64,000 nucleotides of DNA from Corydoras sp. C115. Taxonomy: Eukaryota > Chordata > Actinopteri > Siluriformes > Callichthyidae. The stretch lies in NCBI GenBank assembly GCA_019802505.1, contig JAFMOC010000159.1, positions 1,151,501-1,215,500 of the forward strand. The letters are read 5' to 3'. A program made the translations under genes and the position numbers. The notes below the pieces were generated by a model. The model was not told the DNA's origin. It did no database searches and worked only from the letters and a program-made list of their open reading frames with translations. Every line of letters begins with the position of its first letter. Within the stretch, counting starts at the first letter, position 1. Shown one piece after another: positions 23,740-36,400 of this stretch.

Positions 23740-24425
23740 AAAATTTCACACATTAAATAGGCATGTTAGATTTATGTAGCTGATTCCATTCAGTACAAGA
23801 TACTGACTCTGATATACAGGACAATCTCTGGATCTGCCCCCTCTTACCTTTACTCTATATTTCCAAAATACACACCAACTCGTTCACTTTGCTCTAGTGA
23901 AGACTGTCTCCTGGTGATTCAACCACATCATGGTGCCCTCACTCTCACTCCATATCGTTTACTAGGGAGGGAGAGAGTGGTAGCTCAGTGGTTAAGGTGT
24001 TGGGCTATCAATCTGAAGGTTGGGGGTTCAAATCCCAGATCCACTGAAGGTACCAATGTGGGTCTCAACATTTTTCCTTGAGCAAGACCCTTAACCCTCA
24101 TTGCTCCAGGGGTGTTGTGATTAACCCGGTCTTCACCTTGTAAGTCGCTTTGGATAAAAGCGTCTGCCAAATGTAAAGTAAATGTTTACTATTGCTAAAT
24201 GGAGGAGTGATCTTCCCAGCTCTGTCCGTAAGGCTGGGTCACTTGACATCTTAAAGAGACATCTCAAAACACTTAATTTATCCAGACTGGATAATGATTA
24301 GGTTTGATTATGCTACAGTGCAGCCATTTTTCTTAACTACTGACTTGTGTTCTTTTATGTGCAAGTCGTATTGAATACAAAAATATCTACTAAATGACAA
24401 TGTAAATTTATAGGTCTACGTTTAC
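23740..24425 (+). mobile_element. LINE 3' ORF remnant split by a SINE
   Basis: Before 23965 the plus strand reads QYKILTLIYRTISGSAPSYL and TPTRSLCSSEDCL. After 24182 it continues WRSDLPSSVRKAGSLDILKR, then HLKTLNLSRLDND and TAG. This is the conserved C-terminal end of a LINE ORF2. Confidence 0.7.
23962..24182 (+). repeat. tRNA-headed SINE (second type) inserted in LINE remnant
   Basis: The head has an A box (TGGTAGCTCAGTGG) and B box (GGTTCAAATCC). The tail TCGCTTTGGATAAAAGCGTC is a common fish SINE 3' domain. GTTTACTA on both sides looks like the target duplication. Confidence 0.75.
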
Positions 24426-24794
24426 ACTGGAGCTCAGTAAACTCAGGTATGGGATCACAAACTTGCATTCCATCCCATTAGAAGTAGCCAGAATAATCCC
24501 CTGACCTCCATTCCATAGAATTCCTGTGAAGTGACCGATTACATTGAGGCAAATGTAAAAATGTTATTTTTTAAAAACCATAAGAACTACTGAATGCAGT
24601 TTGTTGTCTTGGAGTAAAATAGATGTTTAGGGTTGACAAGCTAAATAATATATATTTTTTGTAAGGGATTAATCTCATGTTTTAAAAATTTGGATTTGGT
24701 AAATGAAGTACATCCAGAGCACTTCACAGGACTAAAGACTAAAGACGCCACACAATTGATAAAACACTAATATGGTGCACAGACAAATACAAGG

Positions 24795-24800
24795 TTTATT
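24795..24800 (-). promoter_or_regulatory. UNG polyadenylation signal
   Basis: A canonical AATAAA on the minus strand lies about 265 bases past the UNG stop, next to an A/T-rich stretch. It gives a plausible 3' UTR of 24780-25065. Confidence 0.6.
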
Positions 24801-25065
24801 AAAAAAAAAAAAGCAAAAAAGTAAAAGCAATAAAGTGCGAAAATGTTCTCAAAAAGAACAGAAATAACAAAAAAAAAAAAAACACAATACAGACCAATCA
24901 GATATTCAGAACATACAAAATATGGGTATAAATGTTGAACAGGAGTTTAAAATTAGACAATTATCAGTAAGGCTCAACTTATGCCCAAATAGTGTAAACT
25001 TACTTAGAACAAAGACAAAAGCTTATTATAAAAAGGAAAATAAATTTCTGACTTTTTCACTTAAT

Positions 25066-25206
25066 TTATAAAGCTTTCCAGTCGATGGGTTCCTTCCCTG
25101 ATTTCATCAACAGCTCATTGGTTTTTGAGAAGTGCTTACACCCAAAAAAGCCACGATGTGCTGAAAGTGGTGAAGGATGAACTGCCTGCAGAACATGATG
25201 CCGTTT
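25066..25206 (-). CDS. ung: UNG exon 6 with stop
   Basis: It encodes HPSPLSAHRGFFGCKHFSK, then TNELLMKSGKEPIDWKAL and a TAA stop at 25068-25066. His279 and Leu283 of the minor-groove loop lie here. The loop reads PLSAHR, where human UNG has PLSVYR. Confidence 0.96.
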   Translation of the reverse strand, partial: KRHHVLQAVHPSPLSAHRGFFGCKHFSKTNELLMKSGKEPIDWKAL

Positions 25207-27405
25207 CTGTAAAAAGTAACAACACACTCATGTTATAAATGTCCATCAGCCTTAGCACTTTTTTTTTCCTAGAAAAATTTCAATTTTTTTTATAAATGCT
25301 ACGGAAGGCTGTACGTCAGCTGAAAACACCTCTAAGCCTGCCATGCTGAGTGTAGCTTAGTTTAAAGGTGGCGCATGGATCGCGAGCGGAAATTACATTC
25401 AATGGTTCATTCAAATCAACCATGTGGAAGGGTTTTGTGTTGATGTGCATTACAGAAGCACTGGAGCAGCGCAGGGGGTAGATCCAACACGGACAGTTTG
25501 TCAGCGTTGCGTGATGTTATTGGAAACATTTAGAACGTGCTAATGCTTACTCAGCAGAATCCTTCAAATCGAAAACCTGTAACCCAATGATTAATCTGTT
25601 CCTTTTAAACACCAATTTGATATCCTATATTTGATAATCCTATATGAGACAGCCTTCAGACAATCATACAAGAACAAATCCATTACTGAAGCAATGAGCA
25701 TGTACAGTAATCTCTCACATATCGTCAGGGTTACGTTCCAGCGTATGCATGCACAAACATAAAATGTGATTGGGTAATTAAATGTTTTTGAGAAGGTAAA
25801 GGTAGAGAAAAATGCATATAAAAAGGTCATCAAGGAGTGATAACTTGTAAGTATTTCAAGTACGTTAATACTTTTATATTTTATTACTCAAATGATTTTA
25901 TGTTTTTTATTGTCATTCATCATCATCTCCAGTATGTACTTATCTTCTGTATGCACTTATGCAGGCATCAGAGTATTTATAGCGGGCCACATATTCTACT
26001 GTTTTTTTTTTTTTTTAATCCCCATGGTATTCTTGCCAAGTTGCATATGCCTTTTTTGCATAGGCAACATTTTTACACATGACCCTTGGTCTGATTGATA
26101 TTAATAGCAACAAGACAGTCAGTAAAACTGTAATAGTAAGGTAAAAAAATCAGATACATACTCTGTTAATTGCAGCACCTTTCTTTTGAGCATATGAACC
26201 CCACAGCATAAACACCAGTCCATCCAGGTTGCTGCTTAGCCAATGCACCACTGAATCTGTGAATGTCTCCCATCCTTTATCTTTGTGAGAGTTGGCTTGA
26301 TGTGCGCGTACAGTTAACACAGCATTCAGGAGGAGAACACCTGCAGCGAAATTGTCTTTTGTTAAAACAAGAATTAATAAAGTGTATTTATGTTCCAATA
26401 AAGAGAGAAATAAAAAAAAACAAACAAACATTCATGTAAAGAAGTTGCACCAGCTAAAAAGTCATTTATCCTATTATTCAAAGATAGCTACTTAGAGGGC
26501 GGCACGGTGGCGCACTGTCCAAGGTGTATCTGCCCAGCGCCCGGAACGTTCTCCCCTGGATGGGCATGGGGAACCCCCCTGCGACCCTGATATAGGATGA
26601 AGCGGAAGATAATGGATGGATGGATAGTTACTTAGAAACCCAATCCTACCAGAGTCGTTACTGCCCAGCCTCTGTTGGAGAATAAATTGAGCACACTCAA
26701 AATTGGCTAACAAAGCTAAAACCCCATCAGCATTGAGGGAAAATACCTTAGCAGGAATCTCAATATGGATGAAAATCTCTGAGGAATGTTTCTAATACCT
26801 TGGAAAGGTAGAATTTAGGCAGGTTTGATAGCAAAAGATGGTCCAACCTTTAACTACCAAGGCGTACATAATTATGTGGCCCATGATTGTCTCATGTGGA
26901 TTCACTTAAATTATTATTTTTTTATTTGAACTGCTAGGTTTGGCATTTCGGGCATGTATACATGCACAAAAATACTGTGATTGGCCAATTAGATGTTTTT
27001 GCGAAGGTAAAGGTATATGCATGTAAACAGTACATCAAGGAGTGTTAAACTGTATTTTAAGTACTTTAATACTTGTATATTTCATCACTCAAATTTAATC
27101 ATCTCCAGTGTATGTACTTATGCGGGCATCAGAGTATTTATAGAGGGTCACATTCTACTGATTTTTTATTTTATTTTTTATCCCATGGTATACTTACTAA
27201 GTTGCATATACCTTTTTTGTGCATAGGCACCATTTTTACACATGATTGATGTATTAATAGCAACAAGACAGTTACAGTAAAACTGGAAAAGTTCCAACCT
27301 TGCTTTGCCCATCCTGTCAGGTCACCATGTCCAGGATGTTGAAAGCCTTCAATATCAACCATGAGTTCTTTGTATATATTCAGCAAGCTGCAAAGGTAAC
27401 AAGAT

Positions 27406-27499
<94 letters not shown>

Positions 27500-30400
27500 T
27501 GATACAAAAACAAAAATAAATTCAGAAAAAGTTTGAAACAAAATTTTAATTCCAGTAAATATCTACAGTTGTGATCAAATTTATTCAACCCTCACTGAAA
27601 TAAAGTGTTTTGGCCAGTTTGACATTGATTTGGATCATTTCAGTCATCTTATTTACAATTATATCAAAGAGGCACTTATAAATTAGACAAATATAACATA
27701 ATATTTATGATGGAATAACCACAAATGTCTTTACTGTGCTCACATCATTATCAGTTTTATTCAACCCCCTAGTGACATTATTTTTTAGTACTTAGTACAA
27801 CATCCTTTTCCAGTTATGACAGCTTTCAAGCGTGAAGCATAGCTTGACACAAGTGTCTTGCAGCGACCTATGGGTATCTTAGCCCATTCTTCATGGGCAA
27901 AAGCCTCCAGTTCAGTCACATTCTTAGGCTTGCGCACTGCAACTGCCTTCTTTAGGTCCCACCAGATGTTCTCAATTGGATTTAAGTCTGGTGATTGCGA
28001 TGGCCACTCTAGAATGTTCCAGCCTTTCATGTTCAACCATGCTCTAGTGGACTTGGATGTGTGCTTCGGATCATTGTCCTGTTGGAAGGTCCAACGTCTC
28101 CCAAGCCGCAGGTTTGTGACTGACTCCATCACATTTTCCTCCAAGATCTCCTGGTACTGAAGGGAATTCATGGTACCCTGCACACGTTGAAGCTTTCCTG
28201 TACCATTAGAAGCAAAACAGCCCCAAAGCATAATTGACCCCCCGCCATGCTTCACAGTAGGCAAGGTGTTTCTTTTGTTCATAAGCCTGGTTCTTCCTCC
28301 TCCAAACATAGCGCTGGTCCATTGTCCCAAACAGTTCTAATTTAGTTTCATCTGACCACAGTACACTGTCCCAAAACCTTGTGGCTTGTCCACATGACTT
28401 TTGGCATACTGCAGTCGACTTTTCTTGTTCTTTGGAGTCAGCAAGGGGGTGCGCCTGGGAGTTCTGGCATGGAGGTCTTCGTTATGCAGTGCGCGCCTTA
28501 TTGTCTGAGCTGAAACTTCAGTGCCCACATCTGACAGGTCTTTTTTCAGTTCCTTAGCAGTCACACGGGGATTTTTTCTCCACATTACGCTTCAGGTAGC
28601 GCACAGCAGTCGCAGTCAGGATCTTCTTTCTGCCACGACCAGGTAACGTTTCCACTGTGCCCTTTAACTTGAACTTGCGAATGATACTTCCGATAGTGTC
28701 TCTTGGAATATTTAACAACTTCGCAATCTTTTTATATCCATTGCCATTCTTGTGAAGAGCATAACCTCTTCTCTTGTCTTCTGGGACCATTCTCTTGCCT
28801 TCACCATGCTTGTAAACACACCAGTAGATGTCTAGAAGGAGCTGAGTATCACAGTCCTTTTAAATCTGCCTAATTGGTGCTTATCATGCTTGATTGCTGC
28901 TCGTTGACATCCACAGGTGTTTTCAATACCTGATTGAAAACACTGGAATGAACCTCTGTTCTTATGAGTGGTAGTTGTAAAGGGGTTGAATAATTGTGTC
29001 AATGAAGAAATCACAAAAAGGCCATTTAATACTTTATGACAAAAACAATTGATGCTATCTTAGTTGCATTTAGTTCTTTAACAAGTCCTTGTAAGATTTC
29101 ATTATGAACACAATTACAAATGTGCACTGAATTCCATAAAACCCTTCGGGGTTGAATAAATTTGATCACAACTGTATTTGCACTACAGTGGTTCAAATAT
29201 CATCCTTTTATGTGCTCTGCATCGTTTGGCCCACTTTGTTCTTAAAGCTAAAAAATAGGTTTCCTTTTGTCCGTTTAAGTGAATATTTTGAGGAGCGCAT
29301 TTAAATGCTTTCTGGTCACACAAAAAAAAACATATCTACTGTCCTAGTTCAACAATTTACTTTTTAATGTTTGTTTAAAAATGTAAAAAGTATTAATGAA
29401 AAAAAATGCTGCACAGAGCACTGTCCTTTGAAATCCAAAGCAGATAAATTATGTGAAACCCTGGTATGTTCTGTCTGTGTCTGGAGAAATATAATAGTAT
29501 GCTGTATCGTACAACTGTTTTTAATGACTAAGCACCATCTAATGGACCATCCTGAAGACTTCACATTATTTTAGCTTCTAAAATGTGAACATATGGTTCC
29601 TTATAAAATGTGAACAAACCCAAAACATATAGTTTACTTTAATACAGAAGATTTTAAGTAAATTGATGGAAAAGTTGGAAGCGTGAGGTCACCGTCAAAA
29701 ACCTATGAATAATGCAGCCATCAAACAGCAGCTCTAACTGATTTGGGCTGTGAATTTTCTGGTACTGTTTCTTCAGATTCTGAAGATAGTTTTCAAAGAT
29801 GAAGACAAAATCGGCAGTGAATGTGGTGAAGACTGTAAATAATAGCCATTTAGTCGATCACTGAGGGAGAGGCACTTCTCCAGGTGACAGGGTGAGTCTG
29901 GTGCTGGGGGGGGGATGTCAGGGTCCTCAAAGCAAGCATAGAATTTGAGAGACTCAGGCAGGGTGGGGTCATCGAGGCATTGTGCATCTCTGGTTTTGTA
30001 GTCTGTAATGCACTTGATGCCCTGCCAAATGCTCCATGGATCCTGGGACGAGAAGTGTCTTTGGATTTTTAGAGAATATTTGGCTTTTGCCCTTTTCACC
30101 CCTGCAGTCAGCTTTCTTCTAGCCATTCTGAGTTACTGCGAGTTTCCAGACCTGAAGGAAGCATCCCTTGATTTTAGCAGAGAACGCACCTCTGCATTCA
30201 GCCAGGGTTTCTGATTCGGGTGGCAGGTCACAGGCCTAGTGGTGGTGACATCCTTCACACATTTGCTGATGTATCCGAGGACAGCAGATGTATATTACTC
30301 CAGATTCAGCTCCCACTCACATTCGGCAGCCTCCCTCAAGACTTGCCAGTCTGTGCAGCCGAAATAGTCCTGCAGCACAGCGTCACCATCGCTGGGCCAC

Positions 30401-33400
30401 TCGGTGATTTGCTGATGTAAATATAATATTGCACGTCTATATTTCATATTATGCTATTTATTAGTTCCAATAATGTGTAGTTCACTTAAATTTATAATGT
30501 GGAACATGAAGGTATAGTGGACCTCTCAAACATGTTTACGGATGGAGTTTTAAAAACTCATTTGAGCAACTCAAATAACTTTTTGGACTCCATAATGGTG
30601 ATCTTTATCATTATTTCAAATTAGACCTTATTCAGTGGGACTTTCTGCGAGTTACAGCAGTTGTTTGATTGCATGTTAATACTGTCTGTAACAAAGCCTG
30701 TTCATATTGTTGAAATATCCCGTCTTTGGTCTTAATTCGTATCCCACCCACCCCCTGTTACACCCCTGTTTTGAGATATAGTCATCATGTTAGTAAAGCA
30801 AAAGAATAAGTCATAGCTATATATAATGCCTCAGGACTGCACAATAACAACAATACAGCCCAAACCCTTACCAAAATTATTATTTGAAACAGTTTGCATT
30901 TAACTACCTAATTAAAAAAGTATATTGGAAAAAAAATATTACCTTGGAGGAGGTGGCACAGACTTTTGTACACTGAAACACAAGCCATGAGCCTGATTTG
31001 GTCCATGGTAGGGATCCTGGCCTAGAACCACAACTCTAACCTAAAAACACAAATCATGAAAAAAAATTATAAATTTCCAGCACTGTTCTGCCTTCTGCCC
31101 TAAAGCCTTGGTATGCAAGTATTGTTATGATGTTACATAAAACTTTAAAAAAAATAATAAAAAAAAAAAAAATGAAACAAGATCTGTGTACATTTTTTTT
31201 TCTGAAAATATTAACCTAAAATTTTAAAATAATAAGCATGTAAACAAACTACCTGTTAAGAAATTTAAAATGTTAAATATGAATCCTCATTCAAATGTCA
31301 ATATTATATTATATTACATTACATGAAGTCATTTTGCAGGAATTTGCACCCAAGATTGATTGTTGGGGTCAGAGTACAGGGTTAGGCTCCCCATGCCCAT
31401 CCTGGAGAGAATGTGTCAGGCACTGAGCAAATACACCTAGGACAGGGCACCAATCCCTCTCACAGATACACACTGTATACAGGGTTTCTGCATTTAACAT
31501 TTACATACCCAACAGTTTTATTTCCCTAATGTGATGGCAGAGCAGTGACACAACACTGATTTGTGAAGGAGAGGCACAGCCAGGTAAGCAAGTGATGTAG
31601 TGACGCACACCTGTTGTTTCTGCATGTTTTTTTTCTCATTCTCTGCAGTTCCACATCAGCGCAAAAAAAATAAATAAATAAATAAATAAAAATAAAAAAA
31701 ACATTGAGTATGGCATATTCAGTCTCCCGTACTCATTGTGCCAAGGAATGTTACATGTGTATTAAAATCCAGGACAATGAGACAACTTAAAGACAGCATG
31801 AACATCAAGAGCATTCCCTAACACGGATGCAAGTCTCAAATTCCAACCTTCTGTTGTGTCCAATTCAGAAAAATAATCAAAGGTCAGGATGAATGTGGGG
31901 CAAGAAAAATCAGACATGATGGGTGAGCTGTGACCTTCTCAATTCAGCAGATCATTGGATCACCAGCTGATCCTTTGTACCTGTGTGAAGTGGGACGGGC
32001 TCGACCAGCTCGACTGGGGCCAGCTCCACCAGCTCGACTGGGGAAACCCCGAGGCGTTCCCAGACCAGCTGACAGATATAATCCCTCCAGCGTGTCCTGG
32101 GTCTTCCCCGGGGTCTCCTTCCAGCTGGACTTGCCTGGAATACCTCCCTAGGAAGGCACCCAGGAGGCATCCTTACCAGATGCCCGAACCACCTCAACTG
32201 GCTCCTTTCGATGCGGAGGAGTAGCGGCTCCACTCCGAGTCTCTCCCGGATTACCCAGCTTCTCACCCTATCTCTAAGGGAGAGCCCAGCCACCCTGCGG
32301 AGAAAACCCATTTCGGCCGCTTGTATTCACGATCTTGCTCTTTCGGTCATTACCCAAAGCTCATGACCATAGGTGAGGGTTGGAACGTAGATTGACTGGT
32401 AAATCGAGAGCCTTGCCTTGTGGCTCAGCTCCTTCTTCACCACAACAGACCAGTATAGGGTCCGCATCACTGCTGACCCCGCGCTGATCCGTCTACCAAT
32501 CTCACGCTCCATCTTACCATCACTCGTGAACAAGACCCCGAGATACATAAACACCTCCACTTGAGGCAAAATCTGATCCCTGACCCAGAGAGGACTCTCT
32601 ATGGCCTCAGATTTGGAGGTGCTGATTCTCATCCTGGCCGCTTCACACTCGGCTGCAAACCGATCCAGTAAGAGCTGAAGTTCGCAGCCTGATGATGCTA
32701 ACAGGACCACATCGTCTGCAAACAGCAGCAACATGATCCTCAGATCACCAAACCGGACACCCTCCATCCCCTGGCTGCGCCTAGAAATTCTGTCCATATA
32801 AATTATGAACAGAACCGGTGACAAAGGACAGCCCTGACGGAGTCCAACCCTCACTGGAAACCAGTCCGACTTACTGCCGGCCATGAGAACCAAGCTCCTG
32901 CTTCGCAAATACAGGGACTGAATGGCCCGTAGTAAGGAGCCATGTACCCCATACTCACGAAGCACCTCCCACAGAATACCCCGAGGGACACAGTCGAAAG
33001 CCTTCTCCAGATCTACAAAGCACATGTAGACTGGTTGGGCAAACTCCCATGAACCCTCAAGGATCCTGGAGAGAGTGAAGAGCTGGTCCAGTGTTCCACG
33101 ACCAGGATGAAAACCACACTGCTCCTCCTGGATCCGAGGTTCGACTATCAGTCGGACTCTCTTCGTACCCCTGCATAGACTTTGACGGGGAGGCTGAGGA
33201 GTGTAATTCCCCTGTAATTGAAACACACCCTCCGGTCTCCTTTTTAAAAATCTGCTTTATTGTTTTTGTTAATATGCCTCGTATCTGTTTTAATTCAGAA
33301 ACATGTTTTTGTAAACTCACGTTCTCAATATCGCACATCTCAGTCCAGGTAAAAACTTGTTCAGGAGAAGGGTAGACTGTGTGTTTTTGACGCTCTTCAT

Positions 33401-36400
33401 CAACGAAGCTCATTAACTGTGGAAATAAATTCTGGATTTGTAATTGAACAGAAAACCAGTCAAGTGTTAGATGTTCTGCTGTGTGGATGAGTGTGACCGG
33501 ACCTTCCAAATATGGTGGGATTTTCTGAGCCCCCAGTCCCAATTATACATTTAACAAATGTTACTTGCCCCCTAAATCTATATTTTCACAGGTCACCCTG
33601 TAACCAGACTGACTTCTTCTCATGCTCATTCGACAAGTGATCATTCCTACAATTATACACACTCAACCCCCCACCTGGTCATTCCCTGGTCATTGTTTAC
33701 ATATCATAAATTACAAAAATATCATAACAAAGGTAAAAAGCATTCCAAAGTTGACCAAACCTTTCAAATAATGCAAGTCATATCTTTTTACGTTCAATAA
33801 ATTCCATTCATTCATTCATCATCTCCCGCTTTATCCTCTATTAGGGTCGCGGTCGGGTTCCCCATGCCCATCCAGGGGAGAACGTCTCGGGCGCTGAGCA
33901 GATAGACCCAGGACAGGGCGCCAGTCCATCACTGGGCACACACTCACTCACACAGACACACTCTATATGGGGCAATTTTTGAGAATTCAATTGACATGAT
34001 CCATGTTTTTGGACTGTGGGAGGAAAGCGGAGAACCCAGAGGAAACCCACGCAGACACGGGGAGAACATGGAAACTCCACCCAGATGGTACACTCAATAA
34101 ATTCCAACACAATTTAAATATGTTATGATGGGAATTACCGATTTGAAGTAAGCTTTTCCAAATTCGCCACCCAGAGCTCTTCGCCAGCTCTCCCCGACTC
34201 CGAGCGGCGCTGTGCGGGAGGCGAGGCGCTCTAACGCCGCAGCTTTGCTTTTGGCAATTCGCTCGAGCTGCTCAGGACTTAGACTCCCATCGCTCCCCGG
34301 TTTCAGCTTCTTTACCTGTGAGGGTTTTTGATGTTTCTTTAATACAATTCCACATGCGTTTCGCAGTAATGTGTAAGCATGGCGACCTCGCAGTTTCATC
34401 TGAACGCTTGTAAACGCGACGGTCACGTTTCTTAACAACTCACGTTTACGTTCAGCACCAACTGACGAGATAAAACATAACATGTGAACTGAGAACGAAA
34501 CACTAATGTTGAAAAAAAAGACAGCAAAGCTCTGACGAATGTCTCAAAATAAGCAAATACGTAGTTTCGAAACTATATTCGAGATAACCGCATATCGCAG
34601 ATCAGACGCCACACACGCACGCGCTTCCCGCGGTCTGTCACGCCGTCGTGTTGTGGAAATTTATAAGCGTTTGCGTGGCTCGCAATGTACATTACGAGGG
34701 TACACGTCCCACTTCTTGGTAAAACTGAGCGTTGACCTCCAAAAGCAAATAAATGTTAAACATGACTGTATTTTAAAAAATACATTTACTGACATGTGCG
34801 AAAAATTGTGACAATTACAAACAGGAGAAAATGAATATTAAGTTTTGAAAAACTGCATTTCCCCCTCCTCATGCTTCACAGTGGTTTGGTCCATTGAACG
34901 CCGTCACCCGGAACGTGTTTACTCGCTGTTCATCTTTAAGTAACAGAATTGCAAATGTCTTCTCAAAACTAATACCATTAACATTATTTTTCTCAACTTA
35001 ATAGATTAAAACAGGTTTATGGTTTAACGGAAATGTATTTTGTTCCCTTTGTTACTTGGTGGTACGTCTTCTGATTGCTGTCTACAGGTAAGAGAGCTGT
35101 TACAAAACTCACTCACTTTTTTGATCTAGATTTAGTTTCTTTTGTTAAATGACAGATTACATGTTACCGTGTCTGTGTGACTGGTTTATTTCTCGCCTAC
35201 CAGGGTGTATTTTATTTTACACGTTTCAATTAAACACGAATGAAGTACATTGTTGAGATCCATCCATCCATTATCTTCAACTTTATCCTCTATTAGGGTC
35301 GTGGGGGGGGGGGTTCCTCATGCCCATCCAGGGGAGAACGTTTCGGGCACTGGGCAGATACACCGAGGACAGGGTGCCAATCCATCACTGGGCACACACT
35401 CACACACAGACACACTCTATATGGGGCAATTTGGAGAACTCAATTGACTTGATCCATGTTTTTGGACTGTGGGAGGAAACCGGAGAACCCGGAGGAAACC
35501 CACGCAGACACAGGGAGAACATGGAAACTCCACCCAGATGGGGAATCGAACCGGGGGTCCCTAGCACTGAGAGGCAAACGTGCTAACCACTAAGCCACCG
35601 TGCCATCCTCATTGTTGAGATCCTCCTTTTTTATTTTTTAATTGTCCAAAAAAAGACAGTAGCCTTGTGGTTAATGGCTAATGGCTAAAGGGCCGGTAAG
35701 CAAGTCACCTAACCTCAATTGCTTTCCGGGCACCATAAACAAGATTGCCCACTGCTCCGGGCACATATGCTCAACTTGATGTGGAGGACAAATTCCTCTG
35801 TGTATAAGCACAGTAGGCACAATAGACCAGGTTATCAATAAATATTTCTACAAAATATTTAAGTTGATTTAGATAGATTATTACCTTGATTATTTTTCAT
35901 GTTTGATTTACATCACATTTAGTCATTTAGCAAGCTTACAAATGAAGATCAACACACGTCAGTAGTTAAGGTGAAATCGGTTACACTGAAGTATTATCAC
36001 ACCTTATTAATAAACAACTGCCAAGTCTAGATTAACACTAATTCATATTTTTTAAATGTTATTTTTAATAGCAAGTGCTTATGAATAATAATAATAATGT
36101 GGCGTGGCGTTATGGCATAGTGCTTAGCACATTTGCCTCTTTGAATCCCGATCTGGGTGGAGTTTCCATGTTCTCTCTGTGTTTGCGTGGGCTTTGTTCT
36201 GAAGGTTCTCCGATTTCCTCCCACAGTCCAAAAATCTGGATTTAAAGTAAATGGAATGCTCTAAATTGCCCATATATTGTGTGTATGTGTGTGTGTGAGT
36301 GTGCCCAGCGATAGATTGGTGACCTGGTTTGGATGTATCTGCCTAGCGCCCAAATCGTTCTCCCCTAGATGGGCATGGGGAACAACAGCATGTTGATAGT

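Noticed and set aside
30008..30420. Plus-strand frames at 30008-30420
   Set aside because: They are antisense to the LINE fragment read on the minus strand.
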